Shown here one piece after another: positions 10,101-18,575 of a DNA stretch of 64,000 bases. The DNA comes from Flavobacterium magnum (GTDB lineage Bacteria > Bacteroidota > Bacteroidia > Flavobacteriales > Flavobacteriaceae). The stretch's first letter is position 1. Each line of letters begins with the position of its first letter. A program made the position numbers and the translations under genes. The notes under the pieces are model-generated. The model saw only the letters and a program-made list of their open reading frames with translations. It ran no database searches and was not told where the DNA came from. The stretch covers positions 2,914,001-2,978,000 of the forward strand of contig NZ_CP028811.1 of assembly GCF_003055625.1 (NCBI RefSeq), written 5' to 3'.

Positions 10101-10211
10101 AAAGGCTACGATCCGGGTGCCGTTGGCGCACAGCCAATAGGAGGCGGAATCGATAACGGGACATACCCATCAGTGAGGACCTACATGCTAGGCGTAAACA
10201 TCAACTTTTAA
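7164..10211 (+). CDS. SusC/RagA-type TonB-dependent outer-membrane transporter (PUL1)
   Basis: The 1015-residue protein has a signal peptide (ending GFSQ), a carboxypeptidase-regulatory-like N-terminal domain (about 22-105, IGGTVKDEKSGLPMPGVTV), the SusC junction DEVVVIGYGTQ, a plug domain with the VIDGYVG and SIYG-like block (AAIYGVGGANGVILITTKKG) and a large beta-barrel ending in an aromatic strand (MLGVNINF). In this family SusC forms the channel under the SusD lid and imports oligosaccharides using TonB energy. The susD gene follows after 11 bases, and GH16 and GH3 genes lie downstream, so the cargo is probably beta-1,3-gluco-oligosaccharides (inference from context). Confidence 0.95.
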   Translation: MKSTYALMYLLLFSVFGFSQSVDIGGTVKDEKSGLPMPGVTVGIKNASQSVQTDFDGNFKLSGVPSGSVVVFTYIGYTNYEMKINETNNSISITLKEDNKLLDEVVVIGYGTQRKREVTGAVAVVKKDIIEKIKPIKVDQALQGTVAGVIVSGNTGAPNSGFDIKIRGVGSNGDNGPLVVIDGYVGSMSDLNPGDVESLTILKDSQAAIYGVGGANGVILITTKKGIKNSKPKISYSGYTGFQETTRKLPLLNATEYALLLNESYANGGQPLPYPNVSGLGKGTDWQEEMFRKGAPIISHEFNLSGGSEKVAYSVSASDLTQEGIIGQWDKSRFKRNSARMTLGFDVSDKFKINTNITYTYFNSRGFNDNGLGSVLFNAVSVPATLAPYDANGEYTLVPNTPGLGIEIINPLAQLANTYNDGAYKKINGTFGFDYEAFTGFTLTGRIGFNTGHGSSRSFAKMLNYGGKVFDVNRSRVDQSTTTDDSYTFDLFGTYKRTFADAHNFTLTAGTTINKSWGTGLFASAYDVPNNDWDFADILLATGFNGRDVGSYNYDERQLSYFGRLQYDYKGTYLVSFMGRRDASTKFGPANTVAYFPSMTAGWVVSNEQFYGDDRFVSFMKLRGSYGSLGNDKIGNNRYASLLTGEATYVFDGTLVNGTAIGTLANPNVLWEKAKKMDIGLDLNFWKNRFNIVTDYYNETRKDLLIDGLPVSGTVGTGAPGSGSPTVNAGTTRNTGFEFAIGYQEKISDNFKIEANYNFTTINNNVTDVKGENNFLQAGNFGVGQPPISRMEEGHSIGYFYGYQTDGIFQNVDEVNAHPSQAALGAEAQPGDIRFKDLNGDGVITALDKTDLGSPIPDLIMGFNLSMAYKGFDFSVFTYASIGNDIVRNYERTLSDVNRLDYVLNRWTGKGTSNTVPRVTTAATSNNVFSDYFIEDGSYLRIQSMQLGYTVNPDFTNKAGISKLKLYVAANNLYTFTKYKGYDPGAVGAQPIGGGIDNGTYPSVRTYMLGVNINF

Positions 10212-10222
10212 TATTACCGACA

Positions 10223-11686
10223 ATGAAAAAATATAGTATAACCATGGCACTGGTGTTGTTCACGCTCTTATCGTGCAGCGACGACTTCACAAAGCGGACC
10301 CAACCCTACTCCATCGACTCTGAGAACTACTTCAACTCTGAAGACGACTACAATAAAGCGCTTATCGCTGCTTATGACTTGCTACAATCCACATACCTCA
10401 ATGCCATGCTTGGCGAAATCGCCTCTGACAATACAGCCTCTGGCGGTGAAAGCGCTACCGATGTGATCGGTTTCCAGCAGATTGATGACATGACGCATAC
10501 ACCCGTAAACGCGAACCTCAAAAACCTCTGGGATTGGATGTTTGCCGGCGTCAACCGTTGCAATTACATCATCGAATTTAAGGATAAGACAGATTTCCCA
10601 AATAAAAATCAGGTGTTGGGAGAAACCTATTTCCTGCGCGCTTATTACAATTTCGAACTGGTAAAATGGTTCGGGCCGATTCCGTTGAAAGATGCCAGGT
10701 TTACCACTACCGACATCAATTCAATAAAAAGGTCTGAAGTAAAGGATGTTTACGCTTCGATAGAATCGGACCTATTGTTTGCGATTGACAACCTGAATCC
10801 TGTACCCGCGCAGCAAGGGAGGGCTACGAAAGGTGCTGCACAGGCGCTTTTAGGGAAGGCTTACCTGTACCAGGATAAATTCGCCGACGCGGCCAATGTA
10901 CTTGAGGCTTTAATCGGCACGGGTACGTACTCTTTGGTATCAGATTACGCTTCGATTTTCGAAAATTCCGGTGAAAACGGTCCTGAATCTGTTTTCGAAG
11001 TCCAATACACCGACCTCGAAGGCGCTGGTTTTGGCTGCCTTCAATGCAGCGAGGGTAACGTCGCCGTCGGATTCAGCGGCATACGCAATTACACCGGCCC
11101 CGTATTTGATTCAGGATTTAGCTTCAACGTGCCGAGGCAGGAAGCGGTAAATGCTTTCGAAATTGGCGACAACCGCAAAGACGTAGCCATCCTTGATATC
11201 GTAGCATGGGCTGCAGCCAATAACGCGACGTATGGGACGGGCTACAAGCACACCGGGTTTTTCAATCGTAAATATTTACCAAGAAAAGGCGATGCCAATA
11301 TCGGGGACCAGAACCTGACCAATCCAAACAATTATCGCGCCATCCGTTATGCCGATGTGTTGCTGATGGCTGCTGAGGCGTTCAACCGCAGCGGACTCGA
11401 CGATGCCAAGGCACAGGAATACCTGAACAGGGTAAGAAGGCGTGCTTTTGGGGATACGGACCACGACATTACCGCCGTAGGGCCGGCGCTCACTGACCTG
11501 ATCTGGGCTGAAAGAAGGACCGAACTGATGGGTGAAGGACATCGTTTCTTTGACCTGGTGAGGACCAAAAGGGCAGCCTCGGAAATCGAAGGTTTTACAA
11601 CGGATAAAAATGAAATATTCCCAATCCCGATTGAGGAAATCCAGTTCTCAAACGGAAACTGGCAACAAAACCCGGGTTACAATTAA
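10223..11686 (+). CDS. SusD/RagB-family glycan-binding lipoprotein (PUL1)
   Basis: The 487-residue protein has a lipobox (LLSC, Cys18) and the SusD plan: an early SxNYFNSEDDYNKALIAAYD helix, TPR-like helices (LGETYFLRAYYNFELVKWFG), the GRATKGAAQALLGKAYLYQ block near 195 and the C-terminal RYADVLLMAAEAFNR and ERRTELMGEGHRFFDLVR motifs. The family binds glycan at the cell surface and closes over SusC like a lid. It is translated 11 bases after susC, so both are co-expressed. The ligand, probably beta-glucan, is inferred from neighbours. Confidence 0.95.
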   Translation: MKKYSITMALVLFTLLSCSDDFTKRTQPYSIDSENYFNSEDDYNKALIAAYDLLQSTYLNAMLGEIASDNTASGGESATDVIGFQQIDDMTHTPVNANLKNLWDWMFAGVNRCNYIIEFKDKTDFPNKNQVLGETYFLRAYYNFELVKWFGPIPLKDARFTTTDINSIKRSEVKDVYASIESDLLFAIDNLNPVPAQQGRATKGAAQALLGKAYLYQDKFADAANVLEALIGTGTYSLVSDYASIFENSGENGPESVFEVQYTDLEGAGFGCLQCSEGNVAVGFSGIRNYTGPVFDSGFSFNVPRQEAVNAFEIGDNRKDVAILDIVAWAAANNATYGTGYKHTGFFNRKYLPRKGDANIGDQNLTNPNNYRAIRYADVLLMAAEAFNRSGLDDAKAQEYLNRVRRRAFGDTDHDITAVGPALTDLIWAERRTELMGEGHRFFDLVRTKRAASEIEGFTTDKNEIFPIPIEEIQFSNGNWQQNPGYN

Positions 11687-11698
11687 TACCTTAAGACT

Positions 11699-13255
11699 AT
11701 GAAAAATTTTAAATACCTTATCGGCTTATTCCTATCGGCGATAACCTTAAGCTGCTCAGGCGACAATGATTCGGGGACGCAATTCCTCGACGACGTGGCC
11801 GCACCAACCAATATTTCCGCACTGTTTACCATTTCGCATGACAATAGCGGAAAAGTGAGGATCCGCCCCAATGGTGAAGGGGTTTCTGCTTACGAGATTT
11901 ATTTCGGCGATGACACCGCTGAACCGGCAACCGTGGCCCCAGGTCAGGATTTCGAACACATTTATGCAGAAGGGAATTATACGGTAAAAATCGTCGCAAT
12001 GACCGTGAATGGAAAAACGACGGAATACACCCAGGATCTTGACGTCACATTCGTCGCCCCTGAAAATCTTCAAATGAGCGCCGTTGCGACCGTGGGCAAT
12101 GCCTACGAACTGAATGTAACCGCTTCCGCAAATTTCGAGACGTACTTCGAGGCCACATTCGGTGAAAGCCCGGACGAAGAGCCGGTGCAGTTCAACGAAG
12201 GCCAGACCGTGTCGCACACCTACGCGGCAGTAGGCATATACACCATTACCGTTACTGCCTTCAGTGGTGGCGCTGCGACAACGCAGACTACGCAACAGGT
12301 CACGGTGTACGATCCATTGCTGCTGCCGGTGAATTTCGAGTCGCCGACGCTCAACTACGCTTTCGGGGATTTCGGCGGTGCAGTGTCGGCTGTGGCCGAT
12401 AACCCGTCGATTTCAGGAATCAACACCAGCGCCCGCGTGGGAAGGCTTACCAAAAATCCCGGTGCCGAAGTTTGGGCCGGCGTGACACTACCGCTGGACC
12501 TCCCGATCGATTTTTCTTCGATGACCAAAATCTCGATCAAGACCTACTCCCCTGCTCCGGGCAAAATCGTAAAGCTGAAGCTGGAAAACCTGAACAACGC
12601 GAACATCAATATCGAGAAAGATATGACGACAACGGTGGCCAACGGCTGGGAAACGCTTACCTATGATTTTGCCGGGATCAACAATGCAAACAATTACCAG
12701 AGGCTAGTGATTTTCTATGATTTCGGGAACGCCGGAACGGGAAGCACATTCTACTTTGACGACATCATGCAGACCACAGGCGCAGCACAGGTTGTACTGC
12801 CGCTGACATTCCAGAACCTCGCACTGACTTACACGTTTACCGGTTTCGGAGGCGCCAACACTACAGTAGAGAACAACCCGAGCCCTGCCGGAATCAACAC
12901 CAGCACGCGCGTGGCCAAACTCGTGAAAAACAGCGGCTCTGAAGTCTGGGCGGGTTCATTTATCAACCTGCAGCAGCCCATCGACTTTTCGAGCCTGCAC
13001 AAGATCAAGATGAAAGTCTGGTCGCCGCAGTCAGGGATTGTCGTCAAACTCAAATTGGAAAATTTTGCCAATCCAAACATCAACACGGAACTGGACGCCA
13101 CCACCACAACTTCAAATGGCTGGGAAGAACTCACCTATGATTTCGCCGGAATCAACAACGCCAACGCATATCAAAGGGTCGTCGTGTTCTTCGCCTTCGG
13201 GACCGCAGGAACAGGCGCAAGCTATTATTTTGACGACATCCAACTTTCAAATTAA
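11699..13255 (+). CDS. PKD-domain surface glycan-binding lipoprotein with two CBM-like modules
   Basis: The 518-residue protein has a lipoprotein signal (TLSC, Cys19). PKD-like domains follow (for example GQDFEHIYAEGNYTVKIVAM and TVSHTYAAVGIYTITV). Then come two related beta-sandwich modules of about 150 residues with the blocks INTSARVGRLTKNPGAEVWAG and LTYDFAGINNANNYQR, each ending FYFDDI or YYFDDI. These resemble CBM4/9-type galactose-binding folds and the modules of the protein at 1048. It takes the third PUL position (SusE or SGBP-B) and is probably a surface glycan-binding protein that captures polysaccharide. It lies 12 bases after susD and 2 bases before the GH16 gene. Confidence 0.85.
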   Translation: MKNFKYLIGLFLSAITLSCSGDNDSGTQFLDDVAAPTNISALFTISHDNSGKVRIRPNGEGVSAYEIYFGDDTAEPATVAPGQDFEHIYAEGNYTVKIVAMTVNGKTTEYTQDLDVTFVAPENLQMSAVATVGNAYELNVTASANFETYFEATFGESPDEEPVQFNEGQTVSHTYAAVGIYTITVTAFSGGAATTQTTQQVTVYDPLLLPVNFESPTLNYAFGDFGGAVSAVADNPSISGINTSARVGRLTKNPGAEVWAGVTLPLDLPIDFSSMTKISIKTYSPAPGKIVKLKLENLNNANINIEKDMTTTVANGWETLTYDFAGINNANNYQRLVIFYDFGNAGTGSTFYFDDIMQTTGAAQVVLPLTFQNLALTYTFTGFGGANTTVENNPSPAGINTSTRVAKLVKNSGSEVWAGSFINLQQPIDFSSLHKIKMKVWSPQSGIVVKLKLENFANPNINTELDATTTTSNGWEELTYDFAGINNANAYQRVVVFFAFGTAGTGASYYFDDIQLSN

Positions 13256-13257
13256 CT

Positions 13258-14895
13258 ATGAAAATGAAAAATCTATTCAGAAAAACAGCGGTCATCCTCG
13301 CGGCAATCTGCGCCTTTACGGCCTGTGAGCAGGACGACCATTCATTTGGCGACATCAGCACGCCTTCGAACCTGCAGGTCAATGCAGCCATCGTGGGCCA
13401 AACGGCGGAGATGCCTAACGGAGACGGCAGCGGCTTCGTCGATTTTACTGCAACGGCCGACAACGCCATCAGCTATAAGTACATCTTCAGCGACGGCACC
13501 ACAGAAAATTCACCAAGCGGGATTTTCCGGAAACGCTTTACCCAGAACGGCTTAAACACGTATTCGGTAACGGTACTGGCCAGCGGAAAAGGCGGTGTCA
13601 CCACAAGCACCACATTAGAGGTTACGGTAAAGAGTGATTTTAAAGACGAGGAAGCCGTACAATTCCTTACCGGCGGCAGTTCAAAAAAATGGTACTGGGC
13701 GGCCTCAGAGGTGGGTCACCTGGGCGTGGGTCCGAATAACGGCGACCTGACCAAAAATTACTATGGCGATTACTACCAGGCACAGCCGTTTGAAAAGGCA
13801 GGTTCCCCTGACAGTTCCTGCCTGTATGACAACGAACTGACGTTCTCGCTGGACAATGGCATCCTGAAATACCAGCTGGATAATGGTGGCAGGACATTCT
13901 TCAACGCCGCGTTCCTTGGCGTCGCCGGTGGGGCGGGCAGTTCTGACCAGTGTCTTGATTTTGATGTGAGCGGCGTAAAAACGGTAAGCTTGTCCCCATC
14001 GAATTCTCTGGTAGCGGCCAACCTGAAACGAGGTACGCAAATGACATTCTCTGACGGTGGTTTTATGGGTTATTACATCCAGCAAAGTACTTATGAGATC
14101 ATGTCTATAACTGAAAATCGTATGGTAGTACGCGCCGTCATGGGTGGTAATGAAGCGCTGGCTTGGTACCACACCTTCTCGTCCCAACCTCCGACACAGC
14201 CTGGTGACGACAATTTTGACAATCTTGTATTTGAAGATAACTTTGACGTAAATGGTGCTCCCGACACTGCAAAATGGTCGTATGACCTGGGTGCAGGCGG
14301 ATGGGGCAACAACGAGGTCCAATCTTACACCAATACCGCGGACAACGTCATCGTGGCAGACGGGAACCTCAAAATAACTGCAAAGAAAGTGGGCTCAGGC
14401 TACACGTCCGCAAGACTGAAATCGGAAAACAAATTTGAATTCAAATACGGCAAGATTGAATTCCGCGCCAAATTGCCAACCGGCGGCGGAACATGGCCGG
14501 CACTCTGGGCACTGGGCGAAAATTATGCGACCAATTCCTGGCCTGCCTGCGGTGAAATCGATGTGATGGAACATGTCGGCAACAATCCTAACGTGATTCA
14601 CGGTACCTTGCATTATCCCGGAGCTTCGGGCGGCAATGCCAATACCAACAGCACGACAATTTCGAATGTTTCTTCAGAGTTCCACGTGTATTCGGTCACC
14701 TGGAGTGCTTCGTCCATCAAGTTTTATGTTGACGGCAACCTCTACCACTCCTACGCCAACGTCGCCAGTTCGCCGTTCAACCTGGATTTCTTCCTGATCA
14801 TGAATGTGGCCATGGGCGGAAATTTCGGTGGCGCCATCGATCCGGCATTTACACAATCGACCATGGAAGTGGACTACGTCAGGGTGTACCAATAA
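13258..14895 (+). CDS. GH16 endo-beta-glucanase (laminarinase-type) lipoprotein
   Basis: The 545-residue lipoprotein (FTAC, Cys23) has a PKD-like domain (about 60-125), an unassigned beta-rich region (about 130-305, beginning FLTGGSSKKWYWAA) and a GH16 catalytic domain from about residue 320 to the end. The GH16 signature GEIDVMEHVG is intact: Glu433 should be the nucleophile, Asp435 the helper and Glu438 the acid/base. The context motif GGGTWPALWALG is also typical. The family hydrolyses beta-1,3- or mixed-linkage glucans with retention; laminarin-type activity is most likely because the active-site block carries the extra Met of the beta-1,3-glucanase groups. A surface-anchored endo-enzyme fits the first cut before SusCD import. 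Confidence 0.9.
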   Translation: MKMKNLFRKTAVILAAICAFTACEQDDHSFGDISTPSNLQVNAAIVGQTAEMPNGDGSGFVDFTATADNAISYKYIFSDGTTENSPSGIFRKRFTQNGLNTYSVTVLASGKGGVTTSTTLEVTVKSDFKDEEAVQFLTGGSSKKWYWAASEVGHLGVGPNNGDLTKNYYGDYYQAQPFEKAGSPDSSCLYDNELTFSLDNGILKYQLDNGGRTFFNAAFLGVAGGAGSSDQCLDFDVSGVKTVSLSPSNSLVAANLKRGTQMTFSDGGFMGYYIQQSTYEIMSITENRMVVRAVMGGNEALAWYHTFSSQPPTQPGDDNFDNLVFEDNFDVNGAPDTAKWSYDLGAGGWGNNEVQSYTNTADNVIVADGNLKITAKKVGSGYTSARLKSENKFEFKYGKIEFRAKLPTGGGTWPALWALGENYATNSWPACGEIDVMEHVGNNPNVIHGTLHYPGASGGNANTNSTTISNVSSEFHVYSVTWSASSIKFYVDGNLYHSYANVASSPFNLDFFLIMNVAMGGNFGGAIDPAFTQSTMEVDYVRVYQ

Positions 14896-14915
14896 GAATT
14901 GAATAAAAATTGATA

Positions 14916-14945
14916 AAAGGTCGGTTCACACCGACCTTTATTTTG
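14916..14945 (+). terminator. Hairpin between GH16 and GH3 genes (partial terminator)
   Basis: A perfect 9-bp stem (AAAGGTCGG 14916-14924, CCGACCTTT 14931-14939) with a 6-base loop is followed by ATTTT. It lies 20 bases after the GH16 stop and 24 bases before the GH3 ATG. The T-run is interrupted, so it may reduce downstream transcription rather than end it. Confidence 0.6.
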
Positions 14946-14963
14946 CCAACAATACCTAAACAA

Positions 14964-17261
14964 ATGAAACGAAGGATTTTAATGCTGCCGCAAGCAATCG
15001 CTATCGCAGTACTATGGAGTTGCAGTACCCAGAAAACTGCGATAAGCCAACCCATTTCGGCCAGCACCGAGGTTGACCGCAAAGCGGATTCCTTACTGAG
15101 GCTCATGACTTTGGAAGAAAAGATCGGGCAGATGAACCAATATAATGGCTTTTGGGAAGTTACCGGTCCCGCCCCGAAAGACGGCGCTGCAGCCATCAAA
15201 TACGAACACCTGAAAAAGGGTTGGGTAGGCTCAATGCTGAATGTTTTGGGCACCAAAGACGTGCGCGCGCTGCAAAAAATCGCCGTTGAGGAAAGCCGAT
15301 TACACATTCCCGTGATTTTTGGCTATGACGTCATTCATGGGTACCAGACGCTGAGCCCGATCCCGTTGGCGGAATCGGCAAGCTGGGATCTTGATGCCAT
15401 ACAAAAATCTGCGTCCATCGCCGCTGAAGAGGCTGCCGCAGTTGGCATCAACTGGACGTTCGCACCGATGGTCGATATCACGCGAGACGCACGCTGGGGC
15501 CGTGTGATGGAAGGTGCGGGCGAAGATCCGTATCTCGGAAGTAAAATTGCTTACGCCCGTGTGAAAGGGTTTCAGGGCGACAATTTTAAGAACGCGAAGA
15601 CGATAGTGGCCTGTACAAAACACTTTGCAGCCTACGGTTTCGCCGAAGCGGGCCGTGATTACAATACGGTTGACATCGGAACCGAAACGCTTTACAATGT
15701 CGTTTTTCCACCGTTTAAAGCTACGGTAGATGCGGGCGTGTACACGTTTATGAATTCATTTAACGAAATCAACGGGATCCCATCCACCGGAAGCGCGTTT
15801 TTACAGCGTGATGTGCTTAAGGGCGATTGGGGGTTTGGCGGATTTGTCGTATCCGACTGGGGCTCGATGGGTGAAATGATTGCACACGGCCAGGCGAGAG
15901 ACGGCAAAGAGGCTGCTGAAATCGCCGCCAACGGCGGGTCTGACATGGACATGGAATCATCAGTTTACGTGGAACACCTTGCCGCGCTGGTGCGAGAAGG
16001 GAAAGTCAGGGAAAGTTACATCGACGATGCGGCACGAAGAATCCTAAAAGTGAAATTTGCGTTGGGATTGTTTGACGACCCTTATAAATACTGCAATGAA
16101 GCCAATGAAAAGGCGACCGTCGGTAAAAAAGAATTTCATGACGGCGTCCTGGATATGGCCAAAAAGTCGATTGTGCTGCTCAAGAACCAAAACGACCTGC
16201 TACCGTTGAAGAAGTCGGGGCAGAAGATTGCGCTTATTGGTGCTCTGGCCAATGATAAAAGCAGTCCGCTCGGAAGCTGGCGCGGTGCCGCAAAAGACGG
16301 GTCGGCGGTATCGGTGCTTGAAGGCATGCAAAAATATACGGGCAACCGGTTGGTTTTTGAAAAAGGCGTTGATCTGGCTATGGGTACGCCGGTTTTCGGT
16401 TCTGAAACCAAAATCAATATGACCGACCGGACGGGCATCGAACAGGCGGTTTCGGCCGCGAAGGATGCCGACGTCGTCGTGATCGTACTCGGAGAAATCG
16501 GTTTCCAGACCGGAGAAGGCCGCAGCCGTGTGAACCTTGAACTTCCGGGCCTGCAACAGGAACTGCTCGAAGCGGTTTATCAGGTAAATAAAAATATAGT
16601 GCTTGTTGTAAACAACGGCCGTCCGTTGCTGTTAAATTGGGCGGATGCGCACGTGCCTGCCATTGTCGAAGCCTGGCAGCTTGGCACGCAGAGCGGCAAC
16701 GCGATCGCCCAGGTGTTATACGGCGACTACAACCCCAGCGGTAAACTGCCGATGTCATTTCCGCGCAGTGTCGGGCAATTGCCGCTGTATTACAACCACA
16801 AGAATACCGGAAGGCCGGGTGGCGGCGGCGAAAGTGTTTTCTGGTCGCACTATGGGGACGAGAAAAATACGCCATTGTATCCTTTCGGGTACGGATTGGG
16901 GTATTCGAAATTTGAATATTCAAACATCAGGCTCAGCAAAAATGTATTGTCCGGAAATGATAAAATTACAGTTTCGGCGGATGTGAAAAACATCGGTAAA
17001 ATGGATGGAAAAGAAGTGGTGCAAATGTACCTGCGTGATCTTTTCGGCAGTTCGACACGGCCGGTCAGGGAGCTGAAAGGTTTCGAAATGGTACCGCTGA
17101 AATCGGGTGAAATGAAAACGGTCTCTTTCGACATCGACAAAAAACAGCTCGAATATTATACGCGTAACAACCGTTGGGAAGCAGAGCCGGGTGACTTTAA
17201 GGTATTCATTGGAGGCAATTCTGACGCTACGCTCCAGGCCGACTTTAAATATGTAAATTGA
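14964..17261 (+). CDS. bglX: GH3 beta-glucosidase (BglX type), lipoprotein
   Basis: The ATG at 14964 is chosen because it gives a lipoprotein signal (LWSC, Cys20); the open frame extends 18 codons upstream, but that stretch includes the hairpin. The 765-residue product has the GH3 (alpha/beta)8 domain, the KHF and AxEAGRDYNT blocks, and the nucleophile motif VVSDWGS with Asp298. The alpha/beta sandwich domain (GExGFQTGEGRSR) and a C-terminal FN3-like domain follow (KEVVQMYLRDLFGS, RPVRELKGFE). It should release glucose from beta-gluco-oligosaccharides in the periplasm. The next gene starts 5 bases after its stop. A paralogue lies at 35212-37458 in PUL2. Confidence 0.93.
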   Translation: MKRRILMLPQAIAIAVLWSCSTQKTAISQPISASTEVDRKADSLLRLMTLEEKIGQMNQYNGFWEVTGPAPKDGAAAIKYEHLKKGWVGSMLNVLGTKDVRALQKIAVEESRLHIPVIFGYDVIHGYQTLSPIPLAESASWDLDAIQKSASIAAEEAAAVGINWTFAPMVDITRDARWGRVMEGAGEDPYLGSKIAYARVKGFQGDNFKNAKTIVACTKHFAAYGFAEAGRDYNTVDIGTETLYNVVFPPFKATVDAGVYTFMNSFNEINGIPSTGSAFLQRDVLKGDWGFGGFVVSDWGSMGEMIAHGQARDGKEAAEIAANGGSDMDMESSVYVEHLAALVREGKVRESYIDDAARRILKVKFALGLFDDPYKYCNEANEKATVGKKEFHDGVLDMAKKSIVLLKNQNDLLPLKKSGQKIALIGALANDKSSPLGSWRGAAKDGSAVSVLEGMQKYTGNRLVFEKGVDLAMGTPVFGSETKINMTDRTGIEQAVSAAKDADVVVIVLGEIGFQTGEGRSRVNLELPGLQQELLEAVYQVNKNIVLVVNNGRPLLLNWADAHVPAIVEAWQLGTQSGNAIAQVLYGDYNPSGKLPMSFPRSVGQLPLYYNHKNTGRPGGGGESVFWSHYGDEKNTPLYPFGYGLGYSKFEYSNIRLSKNVLSGNDKITVSADVKNIGKMDGKEVVQMYLRDLFGSSTRPVRELKGFEMVPLKSGEMKTVSFDIDKKQLEYYTRNNRWEAEPGDFKVFIGGNSDATLQADFKYVN

Positions 17262-17266
17262 CAATC

Positions 17267-18022
17267 ATGAAAAAGCTACTGATCTTTTTGTTGGCCGTGA
17301 ACACCGGCTACGCCCAACAGCCTAAGCGCAAACTTGTCTGGGAAGAGCAATTCAATGGTAAGTCACTGAATGAAAAAGACTGGAATTTTGAGCTTGGCGA
17401 CGGCTGCCCTAACTGTGGCTGGGGCAACAACGAACGACAATTGTACACGAAGGAAAACCATAAGCTTGTCGATGGCAAGCTGGTGATCACCGCGAAAAAA
17501 GTAGGTGACACCTACTCGTCCACGCGGATTACGACACAGGGAAAACGACAATTTCAATACGGACGCATTGAAGCGCGTGCGAAAGTTCCGGTGGGCCAGG
17601 GCATCTGGCCGGCTTTCTGGATGCTTGGCGCGAACATCGGCACCGCTGGATGGCCCAAATGCGGTGAGATTGACATCCTCGAATACATCGGACGGGAGCC
17701 TGACATGGTGTATACCACGCTGCATACCCAGGATACCCATGGCGAGCATGCCAGCTCAAAAAAGACAAAAATCGACGCGGTCGAAGATGGCTTTCACCTG
17801 TATGCGACCGAATGGGATGCGGAGAAGATCAGGTTTTATGTCGATGACCAACTGGTCTATACCTACCAGCCTGAGCCTAAAACCGAAGGGAACTGGCCAT
17901 TTAACCAGCCGTTTTACATTCTTATCAATTGTGCCATCGGCGGCAATTTTGGAGGGCCGGCGGTAGACGACAGTATTTTTCCGCAGCAATACATTATTGA
18001 TTATGTGAAAGTGTATCAATAA
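17267..18022 (+). CDS. GH16 beta-glucanase, secreted (PUL1)
   Basis: The ATG at 17267 gives a short type I signal peptide ending TGYAQ. The 251-residue enzyme is a bare GH16 domain: KLVWEEQFNG start, GWGNNERQLYT, GIWPAFWMLG and the catalytic GEIDILEYIG with Glu134 (nucleophile), Asp136 and Glu139 (acid/base). It lacks the lipobox, PKD and middle region of the first GH16 enzyme, so it is probably soluble in the periplasm or secreted and may degrade oligosaccharides imported by SusC. It is the last gene of the PUL1 operon; a strong terminator follows within 21 bases of its stop. Confidence 0.93.
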   Translation: MKKLLIFLLAVNTGYAQQPKRKLVWEEQFNGKSLNEKDWNFELGDGCPNCGWGNNERQLYTKENHKLVDGKLVITAKKVGDTYSSTRITTQGKRQFQYGRIEARAKVPVGQGIWPAFWMLGANIGTAGWPKCGEIDILEYIGREPDMVYTTLHTQDTHGEHASSKKTKIDAVEDGFHLYATEWDAEKIRFYVDDQLVYTYQPEPKTEGNWPFNQPFYILINCAIGGNFGGPAVDDSIFPQQYIIDYVKVYQ

Positions 18023-18042
18023 AGTTGAAGTTAGTTCAAAAG

Positions 18043-18072
18043 AAAAAGGCGCTGTTTTACAGCGCCTTTTTC
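18043..18072. terminator. Bidirectional terminator closing PUL1
   Basis: A 13-bp stem (18043-18055 with 18059-18071) and a TTT loop is A-rich on one side and T-rich on the other. It lies between the convergent GH16 gene and the lipoprotein gene at 18091-18504, so it serves both. Confidence 0.92.
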
Positions 18073-18090
18073 AATTGTAACCGATTGGTT

Positions 18091-18504
18091 TTAGTTTTTC
18101 GTAAACACAGTCACATTCGTGAAAGACTGTCCGTCGATACTTTCAGTATCGTACACTTTCAAAGTTGAACCTGACAATTGCTTCACTTCATAAGTTGTAG
18201 CTACACCGTCCATAGTCACCACAACAGTGTTACCGCTTTTAGTGTAAGTACCGTTTGAAGTCGATGCAGCACAGGCGTCATCATAATACGTTTCTGAAAT
18301 GGTACCGTCAGCCTTAAACTCCACATTGTCTTTGGTACAACCAGTAGCGTGTGTGTAATCAGTTAAAACTTCCTGACCTTGTGCAGCCAGACCTTCTTTA
18401 GAAAAATTCCACTTTCCTACGATTGAAGCCTCGTCATCGTCGCTGCTGCAACCTACGAATGACATACTCAATACCAACACGGCAACCTTTAAAATGTTTT
18501 TCAT
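18091..18504 (-). CDS. Lipocalin-like domain lipoprotein
   Basis: The 137-residue lipoprotein (FVGC, Cys19, then SSDDDE) has the layout of small lipocalin-like proteins: SIVGKWNFS near residue 29, GCTKDNVEFKADGT in the middle, a GTYTKSGNTVVVT hairpin and a closing VTVFTKN strand. It is a paralogue of the lipoprotein at 223-666. It is convergent with PUL1 and shares its terminator, so it is not in that operon. The TATCATTG box upstream of it suggests its own promoter. The ligand is unknown. Confidence 0.75.
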   Translation of the reverse strand: MKNILKVAVLVLSMSFVGCSSDDDEASIVGKWNFSKEGLAAQGQEVLTDYTHATGCTKDNVEFKADGTISETYYDDACAASTSNGTYTKSGNTVVVTMDGVATTYEVKQLSGSTLKVYDTESIDGQSFTNVTVFTKN

Positions 18505-18539
18505 TTTTTAAAATTTTGTTAATTTGTTTTACGTTGCCG

Positions 18540-18572
18540 CAATGATAATACATTTTTTTAATTGCATCCAAA
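18540..18572 (-). promoter_or_regulatory. Promoter of the lipocalin-like lipoprotein gene
   Basis: Read on the - strand, TTTG (18569-18572) and TATCATTG (18540-18547, seven of eight with TAnnTTTG) are 21 bases apart and about 36 bases before the start codon at 18504. Confidence 0.45.
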
Positions 18573-18575
18573 TTT

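Noticed and set aside
15300..17140. Overlapping open frames opposite the PUL1 GH3 gene
   Set aside because: They lie fully inside a well-supported GH3 gene, lack domains and have no initiation signals.
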